13,663 bases of DNA, taken from an uncultured Collinsella sp. GTDB lineage: Bacteria; Actinomycetota; Coriobacteriia; Coriobacteriales; Coriobacteriaceae. The position numbers and the translations under genes are program-made. Every line of letters begins with the position of its first letter. Position 1 is the stretch's first letter. The notes beneath the pieces were generated by a model that saw nothing but the letters and a program-made list of their open reading frames with translations, made no database searches and was not told the origin of the DNA. The DNA lies in the NCBI GenBank assembly GCA_900751695.1, contig CAADSS010000008.1:1-13663 (forward strand), written 5' to 3'. Shown here piece after piece: positions 6,396-13,043 of the stretch.

Positions 6396-6439
6396 GCGCC
6401 GCCGCAGCATCCGGGCGAATCCGGACACCGCGGCGGCGC
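6396..6439 (-). terminator. GC-rich hairpin after the polyferredoxin gene
   Basis: GCGCCGCCGC (6396-6405) pairs exactly with GCGGCGGCGC (6430-6439), and inside it TCCGG (6410-6414) pairs with CCGGA (6421-6425). It lies 28 nt past the stop of the minus-strand ferredoxin-like gene. The tail TATACTTATA is A/T-rich but not a T run, so termination may be partial; that tail also serves as the ychF -10. Confidence 0.55.
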
Positions 6440-6466
6440 AAATGAAGCAAAGATTGGGGTCGCTGG

Positions 6467-7720
6467 CTAGTCCGCGAGCTTTTCCACCTGGTCGAGCATC
6501 TTGTCCAGCTTGGCCTTTGCCTCGGCCTTGACCTTCTCGGCCTCCTCGTGGGCCTTGGCCTTCTGGGCAGCCTTTTCCTCGGCTTCGGGATCGACGACGA
6601 CCAGATTGGACGCGTCATGCTCAACCAACTTGAGCGCATGCTCGGGGCACACCTTGACGCAGGCACCGCAGCCCAAGCAATACGTCGACTCCAACGCAAA
6701 GCGGCCGCTTCCCACCAAATCGCAGGCGAACGTGGGGCATACATTGACGCACTCGCCGCACGACGTACACTTGTCAAAATCGCACTCCGGCGTGCTCACC
6801 TGCATGTTCTGGGCAAGCTCGGGGTGGTTTTGCAACGTTGAGAGCACCAGTTGGCGCCCGTGCGTGAGCGAACGGCGACGCTTAGTCGTCGTGGTGCCGC
6901 ACATGGTGTTGAGTGTGCGCTCCAGCTGGGTAATCTGATGGCGATGGGCCTTGAGCTTTTGCGTCACCGAGGCCAGCGCCGCCGTCGCCGGATTGAGCTT
7001 GGTCACCGTCAGGCCCGTGGTACGGGCGATCTTTTCCATGTACTCCTTGCGCTCGTACTCGCGAAGCTTGTGGCACTTGAGGCTCTTGGGGTCGACCTCC
7101 AGGCCCATGCCCGTACCGGCCCACTCCTCGGCCTTCGCAATGGCCTCGCCCAGAATGTCCTCACCGCCGGTGTTGCGGCATTTATCGCACACGCCCAACG
7201 GCAGGTACACACTCACGTTGGGATAGTCGGCCAGTACCGAGAACCAGGTCTCGGCCGTAATATCGCCCACGCAGGCAACGACGACCTCGTTTTCGCGCGG
7301 CATGCGCTTAAGGGCGCGCGTGCAGGTGACGTAGGCGGTCTCGTGGCTCGTAGCAGCAGAGACGATATCGTCATACAGGTTTTTGGGCGCCAGGCGCGGC
7401 GAGATGATCGCCTCGGTCGGACAGGCAGCGGCGCACAGGCCGCACTTGCGACAGGAGTCGAGGATCTCAATGGCGTCTTCCTCGACCTCGATAGCGTTGA
7501 CCGGGCACACGTCCATGCACGCGGTGCAGCCGCTCTTTTCATTTTTGCAGGTCAGACACGGGATGGTGTTGCCGCGCGGACGCTCCTTGTAGTCGGCAGG
7601 ATTCCACTGCGGTGCCGACGGATCGAGTGCATCGGTCACACCGCCAAGCGGGTTTTTAAGAAAGTCGAAACCCTTGCTGATCTCGATAATGTCATCAAAC
7701 AGATCGTGTTCCTGCGCCAT
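6467..7720 (-). CDS. Polyferredoxin-like protein with four 4Fe-4S motifs
   Basis: This 417-residue cytoplasmic protein probably carries electrons. The first ferredoxin pair has Cys65/68/72-Pro (with Cys55 and Cys58 just ahead) and Cys90/93/96/100-Pro. A central region (120-300) contains Cys150 (VVVACVGDITAETW) and Cys178/Cys181 (GVCDKCRNTGG), a possible further metal or disulfide site. A second pair follows at Cys318/321/324/328-Pro and Cys348/351/354/358-Pro. The C-terminal 40 residues are an Ala/Lys/Glu-rich helix, probably coiled coil. ATG at 7720 follows GGGAGGGG; a TTG ten codons earlier lacks a site. It lies downstream of the dehydrogenase genes, but a 151-bp gap makes an own promoter possible. 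I do not recognise a named family, and a link to the dehydrogenases is only positional. Confidence 0.85.
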   Translation of the reverse strand: MAQEHDLFDDIIEISKGFDFLKNPLGGVTDALDPSAPQWNPADYKERPRGNTIPCLTCKNEKSGCTACMDVCPVNAIEVEEDAIEILDSCRKCGLCAAACPTEAIISPRLAPKNLYDDIVSAATSHETAYVTCTRALKRMPRENEVVVACVGDITAETWFSVLADYPNVSVYLPLGVCDKCRNTGGEDILGEAIAKAEEWAGTGMGLEVDPKSLKCHKLREYERKEYMEKIARTTGLTVTKLNPATAALASVTQKLKAHRHQITQLERTLNTMCGTTTTKRRRSLTHGRQLVLSTLQNHPELAQNMQVSTPECDFDKCTSCGECVNVCPTFACDLVGSGRFALESTYCLGCGACVKVCPEHALKLVEHDASNLVVVDPEAEEKAAQKAKAHEEAEKVKAEAKAKLDKMLDQVEKLAD

Positions 7721-7871
7721 GCGCGGCCCCTCCCTGAGCAGTGCAAACAAGCAAGAGATAATGATACGCTATCGGTCCACGCCTCGGGCAAATTACACGC
7801 GGCGCATCTTTGCGGCAAATAGCCCATGGCCCATCGCCGCCTCGATTGCACAAGGCTGATCAAGAGCCAAA

Positions 7872-8939
7872 CTATGCCTCGCACATGAACTGCACGAGCT
7901 TTTGTTTGGTCACCTTTGCCTGCTCGTTGGCCATATTACGCTCATTTCTAAAGACCGCATTTGCAACACTCTGCAGATCGGCATCGGAAATCTCGCCAAG
8001 GCCCAGCTCCTCGAGCGTCGTCGGCAGACCAACGCGCTGGCAAAACTCGAGCACCTGATCAAGCTCGGGTGCACGCTCCAGGCGCAGCTGCACCACCAGG
8101 CCAAATGCCACGGCCTCGCCATGCATTGCCTTGCACTCGGGCAGAATCGTCAACCCGTTGGCGATGGCATGCGCCAACGCCAAGCCACCACTCTCAAAGC
8201 CAACACCCGAGAGCAGGATATTGCACTCGATCAGGCGCTCAACCGCTGGCGATGTACGGCCCTTTTTGAGATCGCGCTTGGCAGCGACGCCGCACTCCAT
8301 GAGTGTGTCATAGCAGGCACGAGCCGCAACCAAGGCCAAGTGTCCCGGCGCGCCACCGTGCTCGTTGGCGCCGTGCGCCGCGGCGCACGAACGCGCCTCG
8401 AAATACGTTGCCAGCGCATCGCCCATACCAGCGACCGTCATACGCAGCGGGGCCGCCGCGACCACGTTGGTATCGACCACGACCAAGTCTGGATTCTTCT
8501 CGAGCATCAGGTAGCGGTCGAACGACCCATCCTCGTGATACAGCACCGAAATCGCGCTGCACGGACCGTCCATCGACGCCGCCGTAGGACATACGCACAA
8601 CGGCAACTCGGCATAAAACGCAACGGCCTTGGCGATATCGAGCATCTTGCCGCCGCCAATACCCACCACCATGTCGCAATACTCGGCCTGGGCTTCCTTA
8701 GCCATTTCGACAACGGCCTCTTCCGTACACGGACCGTCATAAATCTTAAAGAACGGCTCGCTTAGATCTTCGTCCAGAAATCCATCAACGATCTGCTTGC
8801 ACAGCCGATCCTCGGTGCCCTGGTCAAACAAGACATAGGCAGCGCAGCCCAACCATGACAAATACCTGCCTTGACGCGACAGTTCGCCCGGCCCCTGAAC
8901 ATACCGGCCGGGACCGCCGTAAACCATAGGAAGCGCCAT
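7872..8939 (-). CDS. Glycerol-dehydrogenase-like protein, divergent paralog
   Basis: This 355-residue member of the iron-containing/GldA family is clearly related to the next gene upstream. The dinucleotide loop GGGKMLDIAKAVA begins at 95, and PTAASMDGPCSAISVLY (118-134) corresponds to the canonical PTIASTDAPCSALSVLY. The expected metal ligands are kept: Asp174 (GMGDALATYFEA), His257 (HAIANGL) and His273 (MHGEAVAFG). Changes near the site are the second His of HAIHNG to Ala260, Lys to Ala in HGEKVAFG, and a Gly replacing Ala beside the substrate Asp124. Its N-terminus also differs. The substrate may therefore not be glycerol. ATG at 8939 has AAGGGCGG eight bases upstream. A terminator and an inverted repeat separate it from the paralog, suggesting its own control. 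Confidence 0.88.
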   Translation of the reverse strand: MALPMVYGGPGRYVQGPGELSRQGRYLSWLGCAAYVLFDQGTEDRLCKQIVDGFLDEDLSEPFFKIYDGPCTEEAVVEMAKEAQAEYCDMVVGIGGGKMLDIAKAVAFYAELPLCVCPTAASMDGPCSAISVLYHEDGSFDRYLMLEKNPDLVVVDTNVVAAAPLRMTVAGMGDALATYFEARSCAAAHGANEHGGAPGHLALVAARACYDTLMECGVAAKRDLKKGRTSPAVERLIECNILLSGVGFESGGLALAHAIANGLTILPECKAMHGEAVAFGLVVQLRLERAPELDQVLEFCQRVGLPTTLEELGLGEISDADLQSVANAVFRNERNMANEQAKVTKQKLVQFMCEA

Positions 8940-8969
8940 ACGAGAATCCGCCCTTCATCAAACAACGAT

Positions 8970-9000
8970 TGGTGCAAAGTAACCTTACCCCTTTGCACCA
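8970..9000 (-). promoter_or_regulatory. Inverted repeat upstream of the divergent dehydrogenase
   Basis: TGGTGCAAAG (8970-8979) is mirrored exactly by CTTTGCACCA (8991-9000) around an 11-base centre that itself contains GTAA-cc-TTAC. It lies 31 nt before the start codon and directly after the T tract of the preceding terminator. It could be an operator or an RNA stem. Its CTTTGC core is shared with the terminator arms. Confidence 0.6.
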
Positions 9001-9002
9001 TA

Positions 9003-9040
9003 GCAAAAAGGGGCAAAGCCATCTGTCGGCTTTGCCCCTT
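9003..9040 (-). terminator. Rho-independent terminator after glycerol dehydrogenase
   Basis: A perfect 13-bp stem is formed by AAGGGGCAAAGCC (9008-9020) and GGCTTTGCCCCTT (9028-9040), with a 7-base loop. On the minus strand the stem runs directly into TTTTTGC. It begins 18 nt past the stop of the gene at 9058. Confidence 0.88.
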
Positions 9041-9057
9041 CCTTACCTTAGTTTAGT

Positions 9058-10158
9058 TTACTCATCCATAAGGTAATAATGACCCAGTGCGTCGGCACCC
9101 AGGATGGCGTTTGCGACCATCTCGGGCGTCACCTCAAACGGCATGTTGCACATGGTGTCATCGGGCGCGCAGGCGGCCTCGGCAACAATCATGGCCTGCT
9201 CGCGCGTAAGCTCGGCAACGCCAAGTTCCTTCATCGTGACCGGCAGGCCCAGCTCAATGCAGAAGCCCAAGACTTCCTCGAGCTTCTCGGTCGGGGCATC
9301 CTCGAGTACCAGTTGGACGATGGTGCCAAAGGCGACCTTCTCGCCGTGATACATGCCGTGGCACTCGGGCAGCATCGTCAGGCCATTGTGGATGGCATGA
9401 GCAGCAGCAAGGCCCGAGCTCTCAAAGCCAATACCGGAGAGCAGCGTGTTGGCCTCGATGATGTGCTCGACGGCAGGCGTCAGCGCGCCCTTCTCCAGCG
9501 CAACCTTGGCCTTGACGCCATCGGCCATAAGCGTCTCGTAGCAGAGCTTGGCGAGCGCCAGGCCGGCCATGCCGCCCTTGCCGCCAGCGCAGGTGCCGCC
9601 GTCGGCATCATGCGTCGCCTGGGCCTCAAAGTAGGTTGCGAGCGCATCGCCCATACCGGAAACCGTCAGGCGCACCGGGCTCGCCGCGATAACCGTCGTA
9701 TCCATAAGGACGATATTGGGGTTTGCCTTCAGGAAGAGGTACTTGTCGAACTGGCCGTCATCGGTATAGAGCACCGAAAGCGCCGAACACGGGGCATCGG
9801 TCGAAGCAATGGTGGGACAAATGATAACCGGGGACTCCAGGTAATAGGCGACGGCCTTCGCGGTGTCGAGGATCTTGCCGCCACCGACGCCGACGATGAT
9901 GTCGCAACCGTTGTCGCGAGCGAGCGCAACCAGGCGATCGACCTCGCCCTTGGAGCACTCGCCGTTAAAGTCCTCAAACAGCAGCTCGGCCTTGGCCTCG
10001 GCAAAACCGCCCTCAATCTTGGCACCGACGCGCTTCTTGCCCGAAGGCGTCACGATGACGAGGGCCTTAGCACCGAGCGGCTCGACATAGGAACCGAGCT
10101 TGGCCAGCTCGTCCGGACCCTGGATGTACTTGCTGGGGCTATTGAAAATTGAAGCCAT
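9058..10158 (-). CDS. gldA: Glycerol dehydrogenase
   Basis: GldA is an NAD-dependent, zinc-dependent oxidoreductase converting glycerol to dihydroxyacetone or the reverse. At 366 residues it has the normal family length. The NAD-binding GGGKILDTAKAVAYY begins at 92; the strictly typical PTIASTDAPCSALSVLYTDD (115-134) includes substrate-contact Asp121; the zinc ligands are Asp171 (GMGDALATYFEAQ), His254 (HAIHNGLT) and His271 (YHGEKVAFGT). All key residues are present. ATG at 10158 is preceded only by a weak GGGA, so translation may be modest or coupled. It lies between two terminators in the order alcohol dehydrogenase, gldA, gldA-like paralog, which suggests a role in reducing-equivalent disposal or glycerol/dihydroxyacetone use. 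No dihydroxyacetone kinase is in the window. Confidence 0.93.
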   Translation of the reverse strand: MASIFNSPSKYIQGPDELAKLGSYVEPLGAKALVIVTPSGKKRVGAKIEGGFAEAKAELLFEDFNGECSKGEVDRLVALARDNGCDIIVGVGGGKILDTAKAVAYYLESPVIICPTIASTDAPCSALSVLYTDDGQFDKYLFLKANPNIVLMDTTVIAASPVRLTVSGMGDALATYFEAQATHDADGGTCAGGKGGMAGLALAKLCYETLMADGVKAKVALEKGALTPAVEHIIEANTLLSGIGFESSGLAAAHAIHNGLTMLPECHGMYHGEKVAFGTIVQLVLEDAPTEKLEEVLGFCIELGLPVTMKELGVAELTREQAMIVAEAACAPDDTMCNMPFEVTPEMVANAILGADALGHYYLMDE

Positions 10159-10174
10159 AACTATCCCATTCTCT

Positions 10175-10220
10175 AAAATAAAAAAGAAAGGGGCTCCGTA
10201 CGGATACGTGCGGAGCCCCT
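10175..10220 (-). terminator. Rho-independent terminator after alcohol dehydrogenase
   Basis: AGGGGCTCCG (10189-10198) pairs with CGGAGCCCCT (10211-10220), and ACG/CGT can pair inside. On the minus strand it is followed by a long T-rich tract (10188-10175). The gldA start is only about 16 bases beyond that tract, so gldA is either expressed by read-through or from a promoter overlapping this structure. Confidence 0.85.
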
Positions 10221-10241
10221 CGTTACGATAACAAGAGTCGA

Positions 10242-11465
10242 TTAGAAATCGATGTCGGTGTCGTAGTAGCAGGCCTTGAGGATCTTCTCGAAGTCGGCAG
10301 CCTTGGTCTCACGCGGGTTCTCCGGCGTGCAGGCGTCCTGCTCGGCGTTCGCGGCGATCTCGGGGAGCTTCGCGAGGAACTCCTCCTCGGAAACCATCTG
10401 CGGGTTCTCGGCGTCGACCTTCACGCCACCATTCGCGTAATCCTTGATGGACTGCGGAATGTTGAGCTGGTCGTTGAGGTCGCGAATCTTCTGGACGAGC
10501 GCAGCGATGAGCTCCTCGTTGGTCTCGCCGGGAAGGTGCAGGATCTCCTTGGCCACGTAAGCGTAACGCTCGGCAGCACGCGGGTCCTTGGAGTTCCACT
10601 GGATGACCTTGCCCAGGTACATGGCGTTAGCGGCACCGTGGATGATGTGACCGTTCTCAAAGGCTGCACCGGTTTTGTGAGCCATGGAGTGAACGATGCC
10701 GAGCAGGCCCGAGGAGAAGGCGATACCGGCGATGCACTGAGCCTCGTGCATGTGCTGACGGGCCTCATGGTCGCCAGCATAGGACTTGGGCAGCCACTCG
10801 ACGATCTCGCGGATGCCGTGCAGAGCGTTGGCGTCGGTGAACATAGAGGCGCAGGTGGAAACGTAGGCCTCCATGCAGTGGGTCAGAGCGTCCATGCCGG
10901 TGTGAGCGCACAGCTTGGCGGGCATGGTGTAGGTGAGCTCGGGGTCGACGATGGCGACATCAGGGGTGATGTTGAAGTCGGCCAGCGGGTACTTGATGCC
11001 CTTGGCGTAGTCGGTAATGACGGAGAAGGCAGTGACCTCGGTAGCGGTACCGGAGGTAGAGGAGATGGCGCAGAAGTGAGCCTTCTGACGTAGCTCGGGG
11101 AAGCTGAACGGCTGGATGATGTTATCGAAGGACTCCTCGGGATACTCGTAGAAGACCCACATGGCCTTAGCAGCATCGATGGGCGAACCGCCACCGATAG
11201 CAACGATCCAGTCGGGCTCGAAGTCGCGCATAGCGGCTGCGCCCTTCATGACGGTCTCGATGGAGGGATCGGACTCGACGCCTTCGAACAGCTTGACCTC
11301 CATGCCGGCCTCTTTGAGGTCGGCCTCAACGTCCTGCAGGAACCCGCCGCGGCGCATAGAGCTGCCGCCAGAAACGATGATGGCCTTCTTGCCCTTGAGG
11401 TTCTTTACCTCGTGGCGAGCGCCCTCACCAAAGTACAGATCGCGAGGATTGGTAAAACGTCCCAT
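10242..11465 (-). CDS. Iron-containing (group III) alcohol dehydrogenase
   Basis: This 407-residue NAD(P)-dependent alcohol dehydrogenase is of the type that reduces aldehydes in fermentation, close in plan to butanol dehydrogenases and the C-terminal half of AdhE. The cofactor loop GGGSPIDAAKAMW begins at 91 and SSTSGTATEVTAFSVI at 135. Iron ligands are Asp192 and His196 (GMDALTHCMEAY), His259 (GIVHSMAHKTGAAF) and His276 (HIIHGAANAMYLG), matching the D-H-H-H set of FucO. ATG at 11465 (MGRFTNPRDLYFGEGA) is chosen for its AGGAGGC six bases upstream over an upstream TTG-type extension. The long 5' region with inverted repeats points to regulated expression. It ends at a strong terminator before gldA. 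The substrate cannot be told; it is not adhE, as no aldehyde dehydrogenase domain is fused. Confidence 0.93.
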   Translation of the reverse strand: MGRFTNPRDLYFGEGARHEVKNLKGKKAIIVSGGSSMRRGGFLQDVEADLKEAGMEVKLFEGVESDPSIETVMKGAAAMRDFEPDWIVAIGGGSPIDAAKAMWVFYEYPEESFDNIIQPFSFPELRQKAHFCAISSTSGTATEVTAFSVITDYAKGIKYPLADFNITPDVAIVDPELTYTMPAKLCAHTGMDALTHCMEAYVSTCASMFTDANALHGIREIVEWLPKSYAGDHEARQHMHEAQCIAGIAFSSGLLGIVHSMAHKTGAAFENGHIIHGAANAMYLGKVIQWNSKDPRAAERYAYVAKEILHLPGETNEELIAALVQKIRDLNDQLNIPQSIKDYANGGVKVDAENPQMVSEEEFLAKLPEIAANAEQDACTPENPRETKAADFEKILKACYYDTDIDF

Positions 11466-11506
11466 ACTGTGCCTCCTAAACAAGCCCCTCTTAGACTTGC
11501 GTATAT

Positions 11507-11531
11507 AACGGAGCACCCGATTGGCTCCGTT
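11507..11531. promoter_or_regulatory. Inverted repeat in the alcohol dehydrogenase promoter region
   Basis: AACGGAGC (11507-11514) and GCTCCGTT (11524-11531) form an exact 8-bp dyad with a 9-base centre, about 40 nt before the start codon. TATATA next to it (11502-11507) could be the -10, which would put the dyad over the promoter as an operator. It has no T tract and does not match the redox-sensor Rex consensus. Confidence 0.5.
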
Positions 11532-11651
11532 AGGACCGTTTTGCGCGTTGCCGGCGATGGCAATGCACGATGTCCAAACGTCTCAACGCTCAGACAAACA
11601 CTATTTTACCGTTCTGGTTGGTCAGTTATTCACCTAAAGCCGACAATGATG

Positions 11652-11717
11652 AAACGTTTTTTCTATCCCTGAAGACCCTTGTGGGGCATTCATACTCCCA
11701 AGCTGGGCAAACGTTTT
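11652..11717. repeat. Paired AAACGTTTT sites upstream of alcohol dehydrogenase
   Basis: AAACGTTTT occurs at 11652-11660 and 11709-11717 in the same orientation, 57 bp apart, each with the palindromic core AAACGTTT; a partial AAACGT lies near 11575. They sit in the 501-bp gap between the alcohol dehydrogenase and the TPR-like gene. LacI-type regulators bind cores of this sort, but no regulator gene is nearby. Confidence 0.35.
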
Positions 11718-11826
11718 ATCAGGGTTGACTACATATCCCGGGCGGGGCTGTGCCTCTCCAAAATGTGCCCCGTTCGCCGCCAAAAATCGACCGTTTACGG
11801 CACTGTGATACCACCCGCGCAACCGA

Positions 11827-11900
11827 GGTGCCGACATTTGTGCGACATCCGTCTTCGTGGTGCAAAGGTGCAAGTCCAAGTGCGGCACCCCCGGTGTGCC
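11827..11900. other. Structured non-coding segment, possible RNA or operator
   Basis: GGTGCCG (11827-11833) and CGGCACC (11883-11889) can enclose 49 bases, and GGCAC/GTGCC (11884-11888, 11896-11900) makes a competing hairpin. Inside is TGGTGCAAAG (11858-11867), the same 10-mer as the arm of the dyad at 8970-9000, followed by a second GGTGCAA. The remainder of the 11466-11966 gap shows no gene I would support; the plus-strand gene's promoter is probably the TAAACT/TATATA region near 11910-11930. Confidence 0.3.
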
Positions 11901-11966
11901 ACATGCGGGTAAACTAGAACCTTATATAGAGATGATTTGAACCCTAACCGCAGCAAAGGAGGCCCC

Positions 11967-13043
11967 ATGGCATTCGACCCCATTCAAGAGGATTGCCATC
12001 GCCTCGTTCTTGAGGCCTTGCGCCGCGACAATATTCCACTCACCGACGGCCCCGCCGTCGAGCGTCTGATGGAACAATTCACCCGTAACCCCGCGCCGCT
12101 CATCGTGCACGACCGCGACCGAGCTGGGCATCTGATTGCCAAGGTCGTCGAGGATGTCGACTACCGCATCCCCTTTATCCCCGACGACGCCCAGGCAGAG
12201 CAAGAAGAAGCCGCAGCCGAGAACATGCTCCGCGAGGCAGCCGCGCTCGATCCGGCCAACTGGGATGCCCAGCGCATGCTGACGGCGCTCACCGCCGAAT
12301 CCAACGAGGAATACGTGCAGTATCTGGTGTCCAAGTGCGACGAGGTGGAGCACGATCTGGCGCTCAAGATCGCCTCGGCGCAGGACCCCTACGAGCGTGA
12401 GGCCGCAGGCGACCTGACCCGCCGTCCCTACCTGCGCTGGCTTGCTGCCTTGGCATCGCGCGCGCTCATTAGCGGCCGCTACCGCATGTCGCTCGAAGCC
12501 GCGAATCGCAGCCTGGACTTTGCGCCCAACGACCCCGCCGGCGTCCGCCATACTGCGATGCTTGCCATGGCAAAGCTTGAATACCCTGCCGAGGAGCTCA
12601 AGCGTTTTCACTCCGCCCACTCCGTACCCTATCTCGCGAATACCCCGCTGCGCCGCCGCCCCAAAGATGCGGAGCGCGACCTGGACCCGTGGACGCTCAT
12701 CGCGCTGATGAGCGCAGCCTGGCGCGAGCTGGATTACGAGGGCGCCGAGCACTACCTGCGCATCCTGGTGCGCTCATGCCCGCACGCAGCCGAGGCGCTC
12801 TACTTCCAAACCGAGTTTCCCGATGGCGTCTATGCGCGCGTCAACGTAGGTCCGGGCTCCACCGATGAGCTTGTCCTTGCCCTGTCCGAGGCGACGCCGG
12901 TGCTGCAGGAGGGCCTGGGCGCGCCCGACAACGCCAGCTTTGCCGCCTGGGTCGCCACCAACGACATCGTGCGCTCTCAGATCGACGAACGAATCCTGCG
13001 CGCGGCCGAACAGGGATTGCCGTTTAAGGGAGGAGCCCTCTAA
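11967..13043 (+). CDS. TPR-like repeat protein of unknown function
   Basis: This is a 358-residue soluble, acidic, mostly helical protein. ATG at 11967 stands four bases after AAAGGAGG (11955-11962), clearly better than an upstream in-frame TTG. Residues 155-195 resemble a TPR pair: a W-L-A-A-L-A-S-R-A-L-I-S-G-R-Y helix followed by SLEAANRSLDFAPNDPAGVR, the N-P-N-D-x-x-G-x-R style seen in ST7-like proteins. Another repeat is likely at 241-275 (ALMSAAWRELDYEGAEHYLR). An Ala/Glu-rich stretch lies at 75-95. There are no membrane helices and no enzyme motif. It is followed at once by a second reading frame, so the two are probably one operon. A scaffold or adaptor role would be typical of TPR proteins, but nothing here shows a partner. 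Confidence 0.75.
   Translation: MAFDPIQEDCHRLVLEALRRDNIPLTDGPAVERLMEQFTRNPAPLIVHDRDRAGHLIAKVVEDVDYRIPFIPDDAQAEQEEAAAENMLREAAALDPANWDAQRMLTALTAESNEEYVQYLVSKCDEVEHDLALKIASAQDPYEREAAGDLTRRPYLRWLAALASRALISGRYRMSLEAANRSLDFAPNDPAGVRHTAMLAMAKLEYPAEELKRFHSAHSVPYLANTPLRRRPKDAERDLDPWTLIALMSAAWRELDYEGAEHYLRILVRSCPHAAEALYFQTEFPDGVYARVNVGPGSTDELVLALSEATPVLQEGLGAPDNASFAAWVATNDIVRSQIDERILRAAEQGLPFKGGAL

Noticed and set aside
5294..6445. Plus-strand open frame of 383 codons across ychF, with similar long antisense frames across gldA (9079-10152), the paralog (7902-8765) and the polyferredoxin gene (6851-7822)
   Set aside because: All mirror well-supported minus-strand genes and have low-complexity Leu/Gly/His composition. 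I treat them as codon-bias shadows.
11466..11560. Rex operator for the alcohol dehydrogenase
   Set aside because: No sequence resembling TTGTGAAN4TTCACAA or its variants was found.
11867..11877. GGTGCAAGTCC, similar to part of the cobalamin riboswitch core
   Set aside because: The other conserved boxes of that riboswitch are not found at the right places, and neither flanking gene is tied to vitamin B12.
11679..11912. 77-codon plus frame in the alcohol dehydrogenase upstream gap
   Set aside because: It has no ribosome binding site and no protein-like pattern, and it overlaps several inverted repeats.
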